A stretch of DNA of 24,154 nucleotides from CAZVCJ01 sp964625745 (GTDB taxonomy: Bacteria > Chloroflexota > Anaerolineae > VGOG01), in the NCBI GenBank assembly GCA_964625745.1, contig CAZVCJ010000051.1, positions 1-24,154 on the forward strand, given 5' to 3'. This document shows, piece after piece, positions 12,208 through 18,998 of this stretch (position 1 is the stretch's first letter; each line of letters starts with the position of its first letter). The notes below the pieces were generated by a model. The model was not told the DNA's origin. It saw nothing but the letters and a program-made list of their open reading frames with translations, and did no database searches. The position numbers and the translations under genes were made by a program.

Positions 12208-13322
12208 TGGCAATTATGCCAACATTACAATTTACTGAGGAAGATTGGGCACGCGTCGAACGCGACACGATGGCCTGGTGGGCGGGCGAGCTGGAACGGC
12301 CGCTGGTCTGGTTGGCCGTTACCGATCCAATCCCACCAGAAAAGCCCTACGCATATTTGAGCAACTATCCGCTCGACATGCCGGCCGATGAAGTGGTTGA
12401 CCGGCATGAGCCTTTTTTGGCGGCGACGCACTTCTATGGGGACGCGTTCCCATGGTGGTGGATCAACTGTGGACCGGGCATCCTGGCCGGTTTTTGGGGC
12501 TCAAACGTCAACAGCGTGATTGACCCGTCGGAGACCGTGTGGTTCTCGCCGTCCCAGAAAAAGGATAGCCGGGATATCAACCTGGAATACGACGCCGAGA
12601 ACATCTGGTGGAAACGAGTGAAGGAATTGACCTCAGCCGTCGTCGAGCGCTATGAGGGACGACTCGCCGTTTCACATACGGACCTGGGTGGGAATCTGGA
12701 TGTTCTGGCCTCACTTCTTGAGACCGAAAGGCTGTTGTTCGATCTGATTGACTGTCCCGAGGAGGTTGAGCGGGTGGCGGGGCAGATTACGAATCTGTGG
12801 CTGCGCTATTACGACGAGCTGGACGCCTTGATTCGCCCACCCTGCCGTGGTACATCCTGTTGGACTCCGATCTGGTCCACCGGCAAAACCTACATGCTCC
12901 AGTGCGACTTTGCCTACATGATCTCGCCGGCCATGTTTGAGCGATTCGTGCTGCCCGATCTCGTCGCCTGCTGCGATCACCTGGATCATGGCTTCTATCA
13001 TCTGGATGGCAAGGGGCAGATCCCGCACCTGGACCTGCTGCTTTCCATACCCCGCTTGCGCGGTATCCAATGGGTTCCCGGCGACGGGCAACCATCCCCC
13101 GATCAATGGTTGCCCTTGCTGAAGCACATCCGCGATGGCGGCAAGCTGTGCCAGGTATTCGTCAGTCCCGAAGACGCGCGGACCATCGTCAAGCATCTAG
13201 GGGGGCGCGGATTCCTGCTGGTGATCGAGCATTCTGGTCAGGAGTTTGTAGATCCGGAACGGGCACAGGCGTTTCTCAAGACCCTGGCTCAAGAAGACAT
13301 TTCACGTCAGGCAATAGTATGA
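12207..13322 (+). CDS. Uroporphyrinogen decarboxylase-fold (URO-D superfamily) protein
   Basis: A 371-residue cytoplasmic protein with a URO-D/MtaA-type TIM-barrel signature. Landmarks: LQCDFAYMISPAMFERFVLP near residue 235, FYHLDGKGQIPHLDLLL, RGIQWVPGDGQPS and a C-terminal HLGGRGFLLVIEHS. These fit the uncharacterised relatives of corrinoid methyltransferases rather than HemE, whose N-terminal arginine motif I do not see. Many such proteins occur beside glycoside hydrolases, but their reaction is unknown. TAATG overlaps the lacZ stop by 1 nt, so translation is probably coupled. ATG 12216 is an alternative start. Its own stop overlaps the next ATG (ATGA, 13319-13322). Confidence 0.75.
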   Translation: MAIMPTLQFTEEDWARVERDTMAWWAGELERPLVWLAVTDPIPPEKPYAYLSNYPLDMPADEVVDRHEPFLAATHFYGDAFPWWWINCGPGILAGFWGSNVNSVIDPSETVWFSPSQKKDSRDINLEYDAENIWWKRVKELTSAVVERYEGRLAVSHTDLGGNLDVLASLLETERLLFDLIDCPEEVERVAGQITNLWLRYYDELDALIRPPCRGTSCWTPIWSTGKTYMLQCDFAYMISPAMFERFVLPDLVACCDHLDHGFYHLDGKGQIPHLDLLLSIPRLRGIQWVPGDGQPSPDQWLPLLKHIRDGGKLCQVFVSPEDARTIVKHLGGRGFLLVIEHSGQEFVDPERAQAFLKTLAQEDISRQAIV

Positions 13323-13849
13323 GAGACACGACCATCCCGCACGAAGCTCCTGAGCCCAACAGGACAGACTTCCTGATCGCTCTAGCCGTGGGGGTATGCG
13401 CGCTGGCGGCGTATGTGCGCACCCTGGCCCCGGACGTGCTCTATGGGGACAGCGCCGAGTTTCAGACGCTGACCTACACGCTGGGCACGACCCATTCAAC
13501 CGGCTACCCTGTCTACCTGCTACTGGCACGGCTACTCGGTTTCCTGCCCGTCGGTTCGCTGGCCTGGCGTGTCAATCTACTGTCCGCATTGAGCGCAGCC
13601 GTAACGCTGAGTGTCGTTTTCCTGTTGATCCGTCATCTGACCCACAGTCGTATCGGCGCTTTGCTGGGAAGCGTCGCGCTGGGGCTCTCGTACACGTTCT
13701 GGTCGCAGGCCATCATCCTGGCGCACGCGGAGCAACTGCGGCCCGATATTACCATCCTGGAGGCCTCGCCACACGGCGCGGAGGAAGGAATGGTCGCCGA
13801 TACCCTGATCCAGGAACTGAAGGACGCCCTGCGAGAGGGACGCCGTTGA
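13319..13849 (+). pseudogene. Truncated DUF2723 membrane glycosyltransferase-like gene
   Basis: A 176-residue reading frame; family members usually exceed 500 residues. The first 130 residues are typical DUF2723 (mannosyltransferase-like, multi-pass): LAPDVLYGDSAEFQ, STGYPVYLLLARLLG, VNLLSALSAAVTLS and LSYTFWSQAI. After FWSQAI the expected EVYTLNALF loop is missing and the frame continues with AHAEQLRPDITILEASPHG, which resembles a much later part of the family (LxYVEGVRPDVTVL). An internal deletion that kept the frame explains this. It starts by ATGA overlap with the URO-D gene. It is probably non-functional, although a small membrane protein could still be made. Confidence 0.7.
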
Positions 13850-13874
13850 CCCGTTGACTTGTTGCCTCATTGAC
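13843..13874 (+). repeat. Iterated CGTTGAC repeat at the end of the DUF2723 relic
   Basis: CGTTGACCCGTTGACTTGTT, then GCCTCATTGACC: a 7-8-nt unit repeated about four times. It resembles the right arm of the 2909-2979 element but lacks a complementary left arm. It contains the stop codon of the relic. Confidence 0.45.
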
Positions 13875-13893
13875 CTACGTTTGACATAAACTC

Positions 13894-13922
13894 TTGACGA
13901 ACGCGGTCAAATCTGGTAAAAT
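13894..13922 (+). promoter_or_regulatory. Sigma-70/SigA-type promoter
   Basis: TTGACG (13894-13899) and TAAAAT (13917-13922) are separated by 17 bp. A second TTGACA lies 13 bp upstream of the first hexamer. It probably drives the oxidoreductase fragment and the site-2 protease gene at 14104. The fragment's gene seems dead, so the protease is the likely beneficiary. Confidence 0.65.
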
Positions 13923-13956
13923 ATATGGGGGGAGTGAAGTGAGCGGAGGCGATGGG

Positions 13957-14082
13957 ATGAGCGAAGAACATCAGCAGCACGTACCGCCAGGCCAATATGT
14001 GACGGCGGAGCTCCCTGTTCTTCACGTAGGCCCCGTCCCACCCAGAGATTCGCTTCGTGACGTGACCATCGGAAAGCAGTGA
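13957..14082 (+). pseudogene. N-terminal fragment of a sulfite-oxidase-like molybdopterin oxidoreductase
   Basis: ATG 13957 has GGAGG 8-12 nt upstream and encodes only 41 residues. HVPPGQYVTAELPVLHVGPV is the usual opening of soluble molybdopterin-dependent (sulfite oxidase-fold) proteins, in which a PPGQ...FPVLHxGPxP stretch precedes the cofactor domain. A TGA follows after DVTIGK, and none of the cofactor-binding domain is present before the next gene starts 21 nt later. It is therefore a truncated remnant, or a very short peptide now serving as a leader. No in-frame continuation was found beyond the TGA. Confidence 0.5.
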
Positions 14083-14103
14083 TAAAGAAGGGAGATTAGT
14101 GAC

Positions 14104-15225
14104 ATGATGAGAACTACCTGGCGTATCGGGAGGGTTTTTGGCATAGACATCAACATAGATTCCAGTTGGCTCATCATCTTCGCCTTAGTTATCTGGACTC
14201 TGGCCGGATCCTACTTCCCGCAGCAATATCCCCGCTGGCCGACTTGGTTACATTGGACGGTGGGCGTGGTTACCAGCATTCTCTTCTTTGGCTCGGTGTT
14301 GGGCCACGAGTTGGCTCACTCTCTGGTGGCCATCGGCCAGGGGGAGGAGGTGCGCAGTATCACCCTCTTCATCTTCGGCGGCGTGGCCAGGATCGCCGAG
14401 GAACCAGACAAGCCGCTCAAAGAGTTGCTCATGGCCATCGTGGGCCCCCTGTTCAGCGTGGCCACCGGGGTAGCCTTCGGTATCCTTTGGTTTTTGACCC
14501 GAGGTCTCATCCAACCCTTGAGCGCTTTAGCTCGCTATCTGGCCATGATCAACGTCAGCCTGGCCATTTTCAACCTCATCCCTGGCTTTCCTTTGGATGG
14601 GGGGCGAGTGTTGCGGGCATTGATCTGGGGGCTCAGCGGGAACCTGAAGCTGGCCACCCGACTGGCCTCCTGGGCTGGTCAGGGGATAGCCTTCCTCTTC
14701 ATGTTGGGCGGTACCTGGCAAATCTTTGGAGGCCGGTGGCTCGACGGACTCTGGATCATCTTCATCGGCTGGTTTCTGTACAGTGCGGCCACCAGTGGCT
14801 ATCGCCAGGTGCTGGTCAGAGAGATGCTGCAGGGGGTCAGGGCTGGTGACCTCATGACCAAGGACTTTGCCACGGTGAGTGGGGACATCACCCTGCAGCA
14901 GTTGGTGGACGAGTATGTGCTGCGACTACGCGAGCATTCCTATCCCGTGGCCGATGGCGGCAACCTGCGGGGCATCATCAGCTTGTACGACGTCAAGACG
15001 GTTCCCAGGGAGAGGTGGCCTTTCACGCGGGTCAGCGAAGTGATGACCCCCTGGGCGGAGTTGGAGACTGTCTTGCCCGGAGATGATGGCAGTACCATCC
15101 TGGCGCGCCTGAACGCTCAGGACGTACGTCAACTGCCGGTGGTGGAGGGAGAGAGGTTGATCGGTCTGTTGCGCCGTAGCGATGTGCTCCGCTATCTGCA
15201 GGTGCGAACGACCCTGGGGGCCTGA
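14104..15225 (+). CDS. Site-2 protease (M50) with C-terminal CBS pair
   Basis: A 373-residue intramembrane zinc metalloprotease. Five or six hydrophobic segments fall in about residues 18-230. The zinc ligands are in GHELAH (H68, E69, H72) and in NLIPGFPLDGGR near residue 157, whose Asp is the third ligand. From about residue 245 a CBS pair follows: RAGDLMTKDFATVSGD and SEVMTPWAELETVLPGD, then LPVVEGERLIGLLRRSDV. CBS domains in this protease subfamily are thought to sense adenine nucleotides. Substrates in relatives include membrane-bound anti-sigma factors, but none is encoded nearby. GGGAG precedes ATG 14104; ATG 14107 is equally possible. It sits downstream of the promoter at 13894. Confidence 0.93.
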   Translation: MMRTTWRIGRVFGIDINIDSSWLIIFALVIWTLAGSYFPQQYPRWPTWLHWTVGVVTSILFFGSVLGHELAHSLVAIGQGEEVRSITLFIFGGVARIAEEPDKPLKELLMAIVGPLFSVATGVAFGILWFLTRGLIQPLSALARYLAMINVSLAIFNLIPGFPLDGGRVLRALIWGLSGNLKLATRLASWAGQGIAFLFMLGGTWQIFGGRWLDGLWIIFIGWFLYSAATSGYRQVLVREMLQGVRAGDLMTKDFATVSGDITLQQLVDEYVLRLREHSYPVADGGNLRGIISLYDVKTVPRERWPFTRVSEVMTPWAELETVLPGDDGSTILARLNAQDVRQLPVVEGERLIGLLRRSDVLRYLQVRTTLGA

Positions 15226-15233
15226 TTCGACCC

Positions 15234-15257
15234 GCGCCGCCGTTGAACAGGCGGCGC
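15234..15257 (+). repeat. Strong GC hairpin after the site-2 protease gene
   Basis: GCGCCGCC (15234-15241) and GGCGGCGC (15250-15257) form a perfect 8-bp stem with an 8-nt loop. No T-run follows, so it is not a standard terminator. It may protect the 3' end of the mRNA or be a repeat remnant. Confidence 0.5.
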
Positions 15258-15290
15258 TAGGGGTCATAAACACAAAGAAAGGCTCTCTAG

Positions 15291-15311
15291 CACCGGCTCT
15301 TCAGGCCGGTG
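15291..15311 (+). repeat. Short hairpin upstream of the Cys-rich gene
   Basis: CACCGGC and GCCGGTG form a 7-bp perfect stem around a 7-nt loop, 38 nt before ATG 15349. No T-run follows. Its role is unknown; it lies in the likely 5' leader of the Cys-rich gene. Confidence 0.4.
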
Positions 15312-15348
15312 TGTCCAGACCAAAATCAAGATAGAGGTGTGGTAGCAA

Positions 15349-15687
15349 ATGTATCCTGAGAGCGAGATCTTGTTTCCACCCCGTTGCATCCTGGGTCTCA
15401 GGGGGTTGCGGGATGAGCAATGGGACGAGTTAGTAGAGAGAGTTTCTGCTTTGCCAGAGACACACGAGGACAGTTTAGCTTTCTGTTTCATGATGATCAA
15501 GCTGTGCAAGTGTCTGAGGTGCGATCTTGGCAGCTACAGGGCTTCCCTGGGTTGTTGTACCTGTGCGCAACGAGCCATCAAAGGCTTTAAGAGCTCCGAC
15601 GGAGCCTTGATGCGCTATTACGCCAGGGCCAGGAGGGAGATACTGAGGTACTTAGAGAGCGTCGGTGCAAACGAGAAGGCAGCTTGA
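15349..15687 (+). CDS. Conserved-looking Cys-rich small protein of unknown function
   Basis: A 112-residue soluble protein. I do not recognise a named family. A central cluster reads CFMMIKLCKCLRCD, then LGCCTCAQRAI, giving eight cysteines within about 35 residues (C-x6-C-x-C-x2-C, then C-C-x-C). It suggests a zinc or iron-sulfur site. It is flanked by a hydrophobic N-terminal part and a basic helix (MRYYARARREILRYLESV). No signal peptide or membrane segment is clear. It has no convincing Shine-Dalgarno before ATG 15349, but codon use looks coding and a strong terminator follows its stop by 16 nt, so it is probably a real single gene. Confidence 0.6.
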   Translation: MYPESEILFPPRCILGLRGLRDEQWDELVERVSALPETHEDSLAFCFMMIKLCKCLRCDLGSYRASLGCCTCAQRAIKGFKSSDGALMRYYARARREILRYLESVGANEKAA

Positions 15688-15703
15688 ACATCGTGAATAT
15701 TGC

Positions 15704-15747
15704 AAGGGTTCACCCATGCGATGCGTTAGGGTGAACCCTTTTCTTTT
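15704..15747 (+). terminator. Rho-independent terminator
   Basis: AAGGGTTCACCC (15704-15715) and GGGTGAACCCTT (15729-15740) are perfect 12-bp complements with a 13-nt loop, followed by TTCTTTT. It ends the transcript of the Cys-rich gene and separates it from the DUF433 promoter at 15782. Confidence 0.9.
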
Positions 15748-15781
15748 GGGGTGAGTGTGGGAGAGGCCCTGGAGCCGTGTC

Positions 15782-15810
15782 TTGTCACTCTGATACCAAT
15801 GTGGTATAAT
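15782..15810 (+). promoter_or_regulatory. Promoter with a palindromic operator over the -10 box (DUF433 gene)
   Basis: TTGTCA (15782-15787) and TATAAT (15805-15810) are 17 bp apart. The perfect inverted repeat ATACCA-ATG-TGGTAT (15793-15807) covers the end of the spacer and the first half of the -10 box. This is the position expected for an autorepressor site, as in many antitoxin operons. The DUF433 protein encoded at 15861 is the obvious candidate binder (inference). Confidence 0.65.
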
Positions 15811-15860
15811 GGGCGGCGTGGAGGAGTCGGAGAAGTAAAAGCCGAAAAGGAGGATACTTC

Positions 15861-16172
15861 GTGAAAATTGTCTTAGATCACCACATCGAGATTACCCCAG
15901 ACGTGCGGGGCGGTCGGCCCCATATTGCGGGCACGCGCATCGCGGTGGCCGACATCGTCATCATGCACCTGCGCCTGGGCCAATCGCTGGAGCAAATCGC
16001 CGGCAAGTACGATCTGGATTTGGCCGGTGTGTACGCTGCCATGGCTTATTACTACGACCACCGCTCAGAGATTAATGGGAGCATCGAAGCGGACCAGACT
16101 TTTGCAGAAGCATTCCGGCACAGCAACCCCTCGCTCCTGCAGGCAAGGCTGAGGTCATTACACAGTGGCTGA
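15861..16172 (+). CDS. DUF433 (VapB45-like) antitoxin-type protein
   Basis: A 103-residue DUF433 protein. The family core is complete: ITPDVRGGRPHIAGTRIAVADIV, then the helix-turn-helix-like SLEQIAGKYDLDLAGVYAAMAYYYDH. Many DUF433 proteins are antitoxins of DUF5615 PIN-like nucleases and repress their own promoter. The start is GTG 15861 with AAGGAGG 7 nt upstream. The partner toxin, which should begin in the 8-nt overlap at 16165, is cut off after 24 residues, so this is an orphan antitoxin. Its last 44 codons recur as a relic at 19623-19757. Confidence 0.85.
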   Translation: MKIVLDHHIEITPDVRGGRPHIAGTRIAVADIVIMHLRLGQSLEQIAGKYDLDLAGVYAAMAYYYDHRSEINGSIEADQTFAEAFRHSNPSLLQARLRSLHSG

Positions 16173-16239
16173 CCGCATCAAGTTCCACCTCGACGAGCTC
16201 TTGGCGGCCCGGAGACGGGCCTTGGAGCTTATATCATAA
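16165..16239 (+). pseudogene. Truncated DUF5615 PIN-like toxin
   Basis: GTG 16165, overlapping the antitoxin stop by 8 nt, begins MADRIKFHLDELLAARRRAL and ends at TAA 16237 after 24 residues. IKFHLDE is the opening beta-strand and first acidic residue of DUF5615 toxins (compare KVKLDEN at 19241). Everything after it, including the later catalytic Asp residues, is missing. The SDR gene at 16259 starts 19 nt later. Confidence 0.65.
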
Positions 16240-16258
16240 TTTCAGAGGAGAGGAGAAC

Positions 16259-17092
16259 ATGGATTTTCACAACCAACACACCATCATCACCGGCGGCTCC
16301 AGCGGCATCGGACGAGCCACGGCCCGCTTGCTGACCCGGCGCGGGGCCCACGTATCCATCATCGCCCGCCGCCAGGAGTTGCTGGACGAGACGCTGGCTG
16401 AGCTGGAGGCCCTGCGCGCGAATCCAACCCAGTGCCTGCGGGCTTACTCGGCGGACGTGACGAACTGGGAGCAGACCCAGCAGGCCATCGCTGACCTCAC
16501 CGCCGACGGCTGTCCCCCCGATATCCTGATCAACGCCGCCGGTTTCGCCCACCCGGGCTACTTCGAGGAGCTGCCTCTCGACATCTTCCACTACAGCATG
16601 GACGAGGACTTCTTCGGCACGCTGTACCCCATCAAGGCCGTCCTGCCCACGATGATGGAGCGGCGCAGCGGGCACATCGTCAACTTCTCGTCGGTGGCCG
16701 GGTTCCTGGGGGTGTTCGGCTACACCGCCTACAGCGCGGCCAAGTTCGCCGTGCGCGGCTTCTCGGACGTGCTGCGGCAAGAGCTGAAACCCTACGGCAT
16801 TCAGGTCTCCGTCATCTTCCCGCCCGACACCGACACGCCTCAGCTTCACTACGAGAACCAGTTCAAGCCCCTGGAAACCCGTCGCATCGCCGGTGCAGCC
16901 AAAGCGCTGACGGCCGATCAGGTGGCCCAGGCCCTGGTGCGCGGCATCGAGCGACGACAGGTGCACATCTTGCCCGGCTTCGACGCGAAGCTCTACTTCC
17001 TGCTTTCCAACGGCTTCACTGGCCTGTTTCGTTGGTACTTTGACCGTGTCATCGCCAAAGCGCGTCGGGAACGGGAGGAAAGAGGCCAATAG
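16259..17092 (+). CDS. Short-chain dehydrogenase resembling 3-ketodihydrosphingosine reductase
   Basis: A 277-residue classical SDR. The cofactor motif TGGSSGIG is at residues 11-18, NAAG near 96, the catalytic Ser in VNFSSVAGF, and the Tyr/Lys in YSAAK. The sequence PPDTDTPQLHYEN followed by FKPLET is characteristic, as I recall it, of the KDSR (FVT1) branch, which reduces 3-ketosphinganine with NADPH. A C-terminal hydrophobic-aromatic stretch (FDAKLYFLLSNGFTGLFRWY) could hold it to the membrane, as in KDSR. GAGGAGAG precedes ATG 16259. The neighbours (SCP2-like, second SDR, membrane protein) support a lipid pathway. No serine palmitoyltransferase is in the window, so sphingolipid synthesis is only a suggestion. 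Confidence 0.85.
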   Translation: MDFHNQHTIITGGSSGIGRATARLLTRRGAHVSIIARRQELLDETLAELEALRANPTQCLRAYSADVTNWEQTQQAIADLTADGCPPDILINAAGFAHPGYFEELPLDIFHYSMDEDFFGTLYPIKAVLPTMMERRSGHIVNFSSVAGFLGVFGYTAYSAAKFAVRGFSDVLRQELKPYGIQVSVIFPPDTDTPQLHYENQFKPLETRRIAGAAKALTADQVAQALVRGIERRQVHILPGFDAKLYFLLSNGFTGLFRWYFDRVIAKARREREERGQ

Positions 17093-17128
17093 CCAATTCT
17101 CAGGCAGAGCAAGCAAGGAGGTAATTTG

Positions 17129-17563
17129 ATGAAGTTCGGCAGCATGGAGTACATGGAGGAGGTCAGGCGGCGCAGCAACGCCGATGAGGAGTACCAACGC
17201 CTGGCCCAGGACGAAAGCGACTCTTACTTGATGATCGTCAAGGCCGAACCCGACAAAGGCATTCCAGGGACGCTGACCATCGGCTACGCCGCCGACCACG
17301 GCGTCATCACCGAGGTGTGGATCGGGGAGCGTAAAACCGACTTCGTCCTGCAGGGGCCGTACGGCGTCTGGGTGCGGATTCTGACCGGCAAGCTCGATCC
17401 CAACAAGGCGATGATGATGCGCAAGCTCAAGGTCAAAGGCAACCTGCTGCAACTGCTCCGGACGGCCGACGCCACCATCCGCTGGCTGCAAGTGCTGCAG
17501 ACCATCCCCACCGAGTTCGATGGGGATTACGCTGACCAGAGTTTTGCCGGAGCGGAGGGCTGA
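17129..17563 (+). CDS. SCP2 sterol/lipid-binding-domain-like protein
   Basis: A 144-residue soluble protein. The C-terminal half, GVWVRILTGKLDPNKAMMMR, then KLKVKGNLLQLLR, has the SCP-2 pattern: a strand, then GKLDPxxAxMxGKLKVxGDxxxL-type helix and strand that form the hydrophobic lipid pocket. The N-terminal half, from the EEYQRLAQDESDSYLMIVKA region, fits the preceding helices and strands. It has no signal sequence. ATG 17129 follows GGAGG closely; the TTG 3 nt earlier is less likely. It lies between two SDR genes, 36 nt and 3 nt away, so a role presenting a lipid substrate to those enzymes is a fair inference. Confidence 0.75.
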   Translation: MKFGSMEYMEEVRRRSNADEEYQRLAQDESDSYLMIVKAEPDKGIPGTLTIGYAADHGVITEVWIGERKTDFVLQGPYGVWVRILTGKLDPNKAMMMRKLKVKGNLLQLLRTADATIRWLQVLQTIPTEFDGDYADQSFAGAEG

Positions 17564-17566
17564 GCG

Positions 17567-18454
17567 ATGTCCGAGAACACGATAGACCTGAGCGGCAAGA
17601 CGGCCATCATCACCGGCGGGGGTTCTGGCATCGGGGCCGGCATCGCGCGCCTGTTCGGCACACTGGGCGCTAACCTGGTCATCGCCGACGTTGAGATGGA
17701 GACCGCCGAGGAAATCGCCGCCGAATTGGAGCAGGCCGGCTACCCGGTCCTGCTGGTCCAGGTGGGCGTGCAGGATGCCCAGCAGGTGGACGCGCTGGTC
17801 GAGCAGGCCGTTGCCCGTTTCGGCGGGGTGGACATCCTGGTCAATTCGGCCGGGGTGGGCACCCTGTCGTCCATCGTGGACATGCTGGAGGAGGAGTGGG
17901 ACTGGGTGCTGGGGGTGAATCTCAAAGGCACGTTCCTCTGCACCCGCGCTGTGGTTCGCTGGTGGCTTCAGAACGGCCAGCGGGGTAAGATCATCAACCT
18001 TTCCTCCATCAACGAGGCCGTTCCGCTGGCGGGCGAGTCCCACTACTGCGCTTCCAAAGGCGGCGTGATGATGTTCACCCGCTCGGCTGCGCTGGAACTG
18101 GCTCCCTACGGCATCCAGGTCAACGCCATTGCTCCAGGCATGATCGAGACCCCCATGACCGAGGAGGTGAGCGTCGTCCCTGAGCTCCGCGCCGCCCACC
18201 AGAAGCAGGTTCCGTTCGGACGATTTGGGAAGCCGGAGGACGTGGCAAAGGTGGCCGCCTTCCTGGTCTCTCCCTGGGCCGACTGGATCACCGGCGCCAG
18301 CATCCCCGTGGACGGGGGCATGCACCTCATCGGCGAAGAGAGCTACATCTGGGCCATCGAGCGGGCCATGGGCCACCACGATCAGATTCCCAAAGTGCCC
18401 GTATGCTGGCCGCCTGGCGCGCTGGAGGAAGATGGAGAGGAGGAAGCGAAATGA
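17567..18454 (+). CDS. Short-chain dehydrogenase/reductase
   Basis: A 295-residue classical SDR. TGGGSGIG is at residues 16-23, the NAD-preferring acidic residue is in VIADVE (so NAD(H) is more likely than NADPH), and NSAG, the catalytic Ser (INLSSINEA), the Tyr and Lys (YCASK), and PGMIETPM follow in order. The C-terminal 40 residues after the usual PVDGGMHL end extend further than in most members and finish with an acidic tail (EEDGEEEAK). The substrate is unknown; it groups loosely with glucose-1-dehydrogenase/3-oxoacyl-ACP reductase-type proteins. It starts 3 nt after the SCP2-like gene and overlaps the next gene by ATGA, so it belongs to the same operon. Confidence 0.88.
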   Translation: MSENTIDLSGKTAIITGGGSGIGAGIARLFGTLGANLVIADVEMETAEEIAAELEQAGYPVLLVQVGVQDAQQVDALVEQAVARFGGVDILVNSAGVGTLSSIVDMLEEEWDWVLGVNLKGTFLCTRAVVRWWLQNGQRGKIINLSSINEAVPLAGESHYCASKGGVMMFTRSAALELAPYGIQVNAIAPGMIETPMTEEVSVVPELRAAHQKQVPFGRFGKPEDVAKVAAFLVSPWADWITGASIPVDGGMHLIGEESYIWAIERAMGHHDQIPKVPVCWPPGALEEDGEEEAK

Positions 18455-18885
18455 AACGTCCTACAGGTCTGACCGTCACTGCCGTGCTGATGCTGCTGAC
18501 CGCCGTCGGCACGCTCCTGTTCTGGGTCACCTTCTTCGCCGACCTGGAGGCTCAGCGCGGCGGCTACCTGGCATCCCAGTGCGACGCCTGGTTTGCCTGG
18601 GAGATGTCCTTCCCCCTGGCCGACGCCTGGATGGCCGCGACCGCCATCCTGGGTGCAGTGGGGCTGTGGCGCATGCGCTCGACCGGGCTGCTGTTCGGAC
18701 TGGTGAGCGGAGGCGCCATGGTGTTCCTGGGGCTGATGGATGTCCTGTTTTTCCTGCAGAATGGCCTCTATCTGCCCCTGACCGGTGAGGTAGCGCTGGA
18801 GCTGTTCATCCACGTCTGGACGGCAACCTTCGGCTTGTTTGCCATCGCCTGCATCTGGGCCAGGCGCGCGCTGCTTGGTCGCTGA
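18451..18885 (+). CDS. Small four-helix membrane protein
   Basis: A 144-residue integral membrane protein of no family I recognise. Four hydrophobic segments lie at about residues 5-28 (LTVTAVLMLLTAVG), 50-72, 78-102 (GLLFGLVSGGAMVFLGLMDV) and 113-138 (LFIHVWTATFGLFAIACIWA). Between the first two is a short outside loop with C44 and W47. The start ATG 18451 overlaps the stop of the SDR gene (ATGA) and has GAGGAGG upstream. Being last in the lipid-type operon, it may anchor or transport the lipid product, but nothing in the sequence shows that directly. Confidence 0.75.
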   Translation: MKRPTGLTVTAVLMLLTAVGTLLFWVTFFADLEAQRGGYLASQCDAWFAWEMSFPLADAWMAATAILGAVGLWRMRSTGLLFGLVSGGAMVFLGLMDVLFFLQNGLYLPLTGEVALELFIHVWTATFGLFAIACIWARRALLGR

Positions 18886-18998
18886 GCGTGGGTCAGGCAA
18901 CTGTAATCTGGGCTGCTATGGGCGGTATGAGCAGCGGGCGAAGTGAGGACTTTGCGTACTGTTCGGGGGAAGCGATTATCAAGCTAAGGAGTTGAAAC

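Noticed and set aside
15234..15257. The GC hairpin as a rho-independent terminator
   Set aside because: The stem is strong but no T-run follows, so it is listed only as a hairpin repeat.
15226..15348. Possible tRNA or small RNA in the hairpin-rich gap
   Set aside because: Two isolated hairpins are present but no cloverleaf, anticodon arm or T-arm consensus can be drawn.
16229..18379. A 716-codon open frame on the - strand across the two SDR genes
   Set aside because: It is the mirror of strongly coding + strand frames in G+C-rich DNA. Its translation has no family motifs and is rich in His, Gln, Val and Gly, and it crosses three genes with clear homology.
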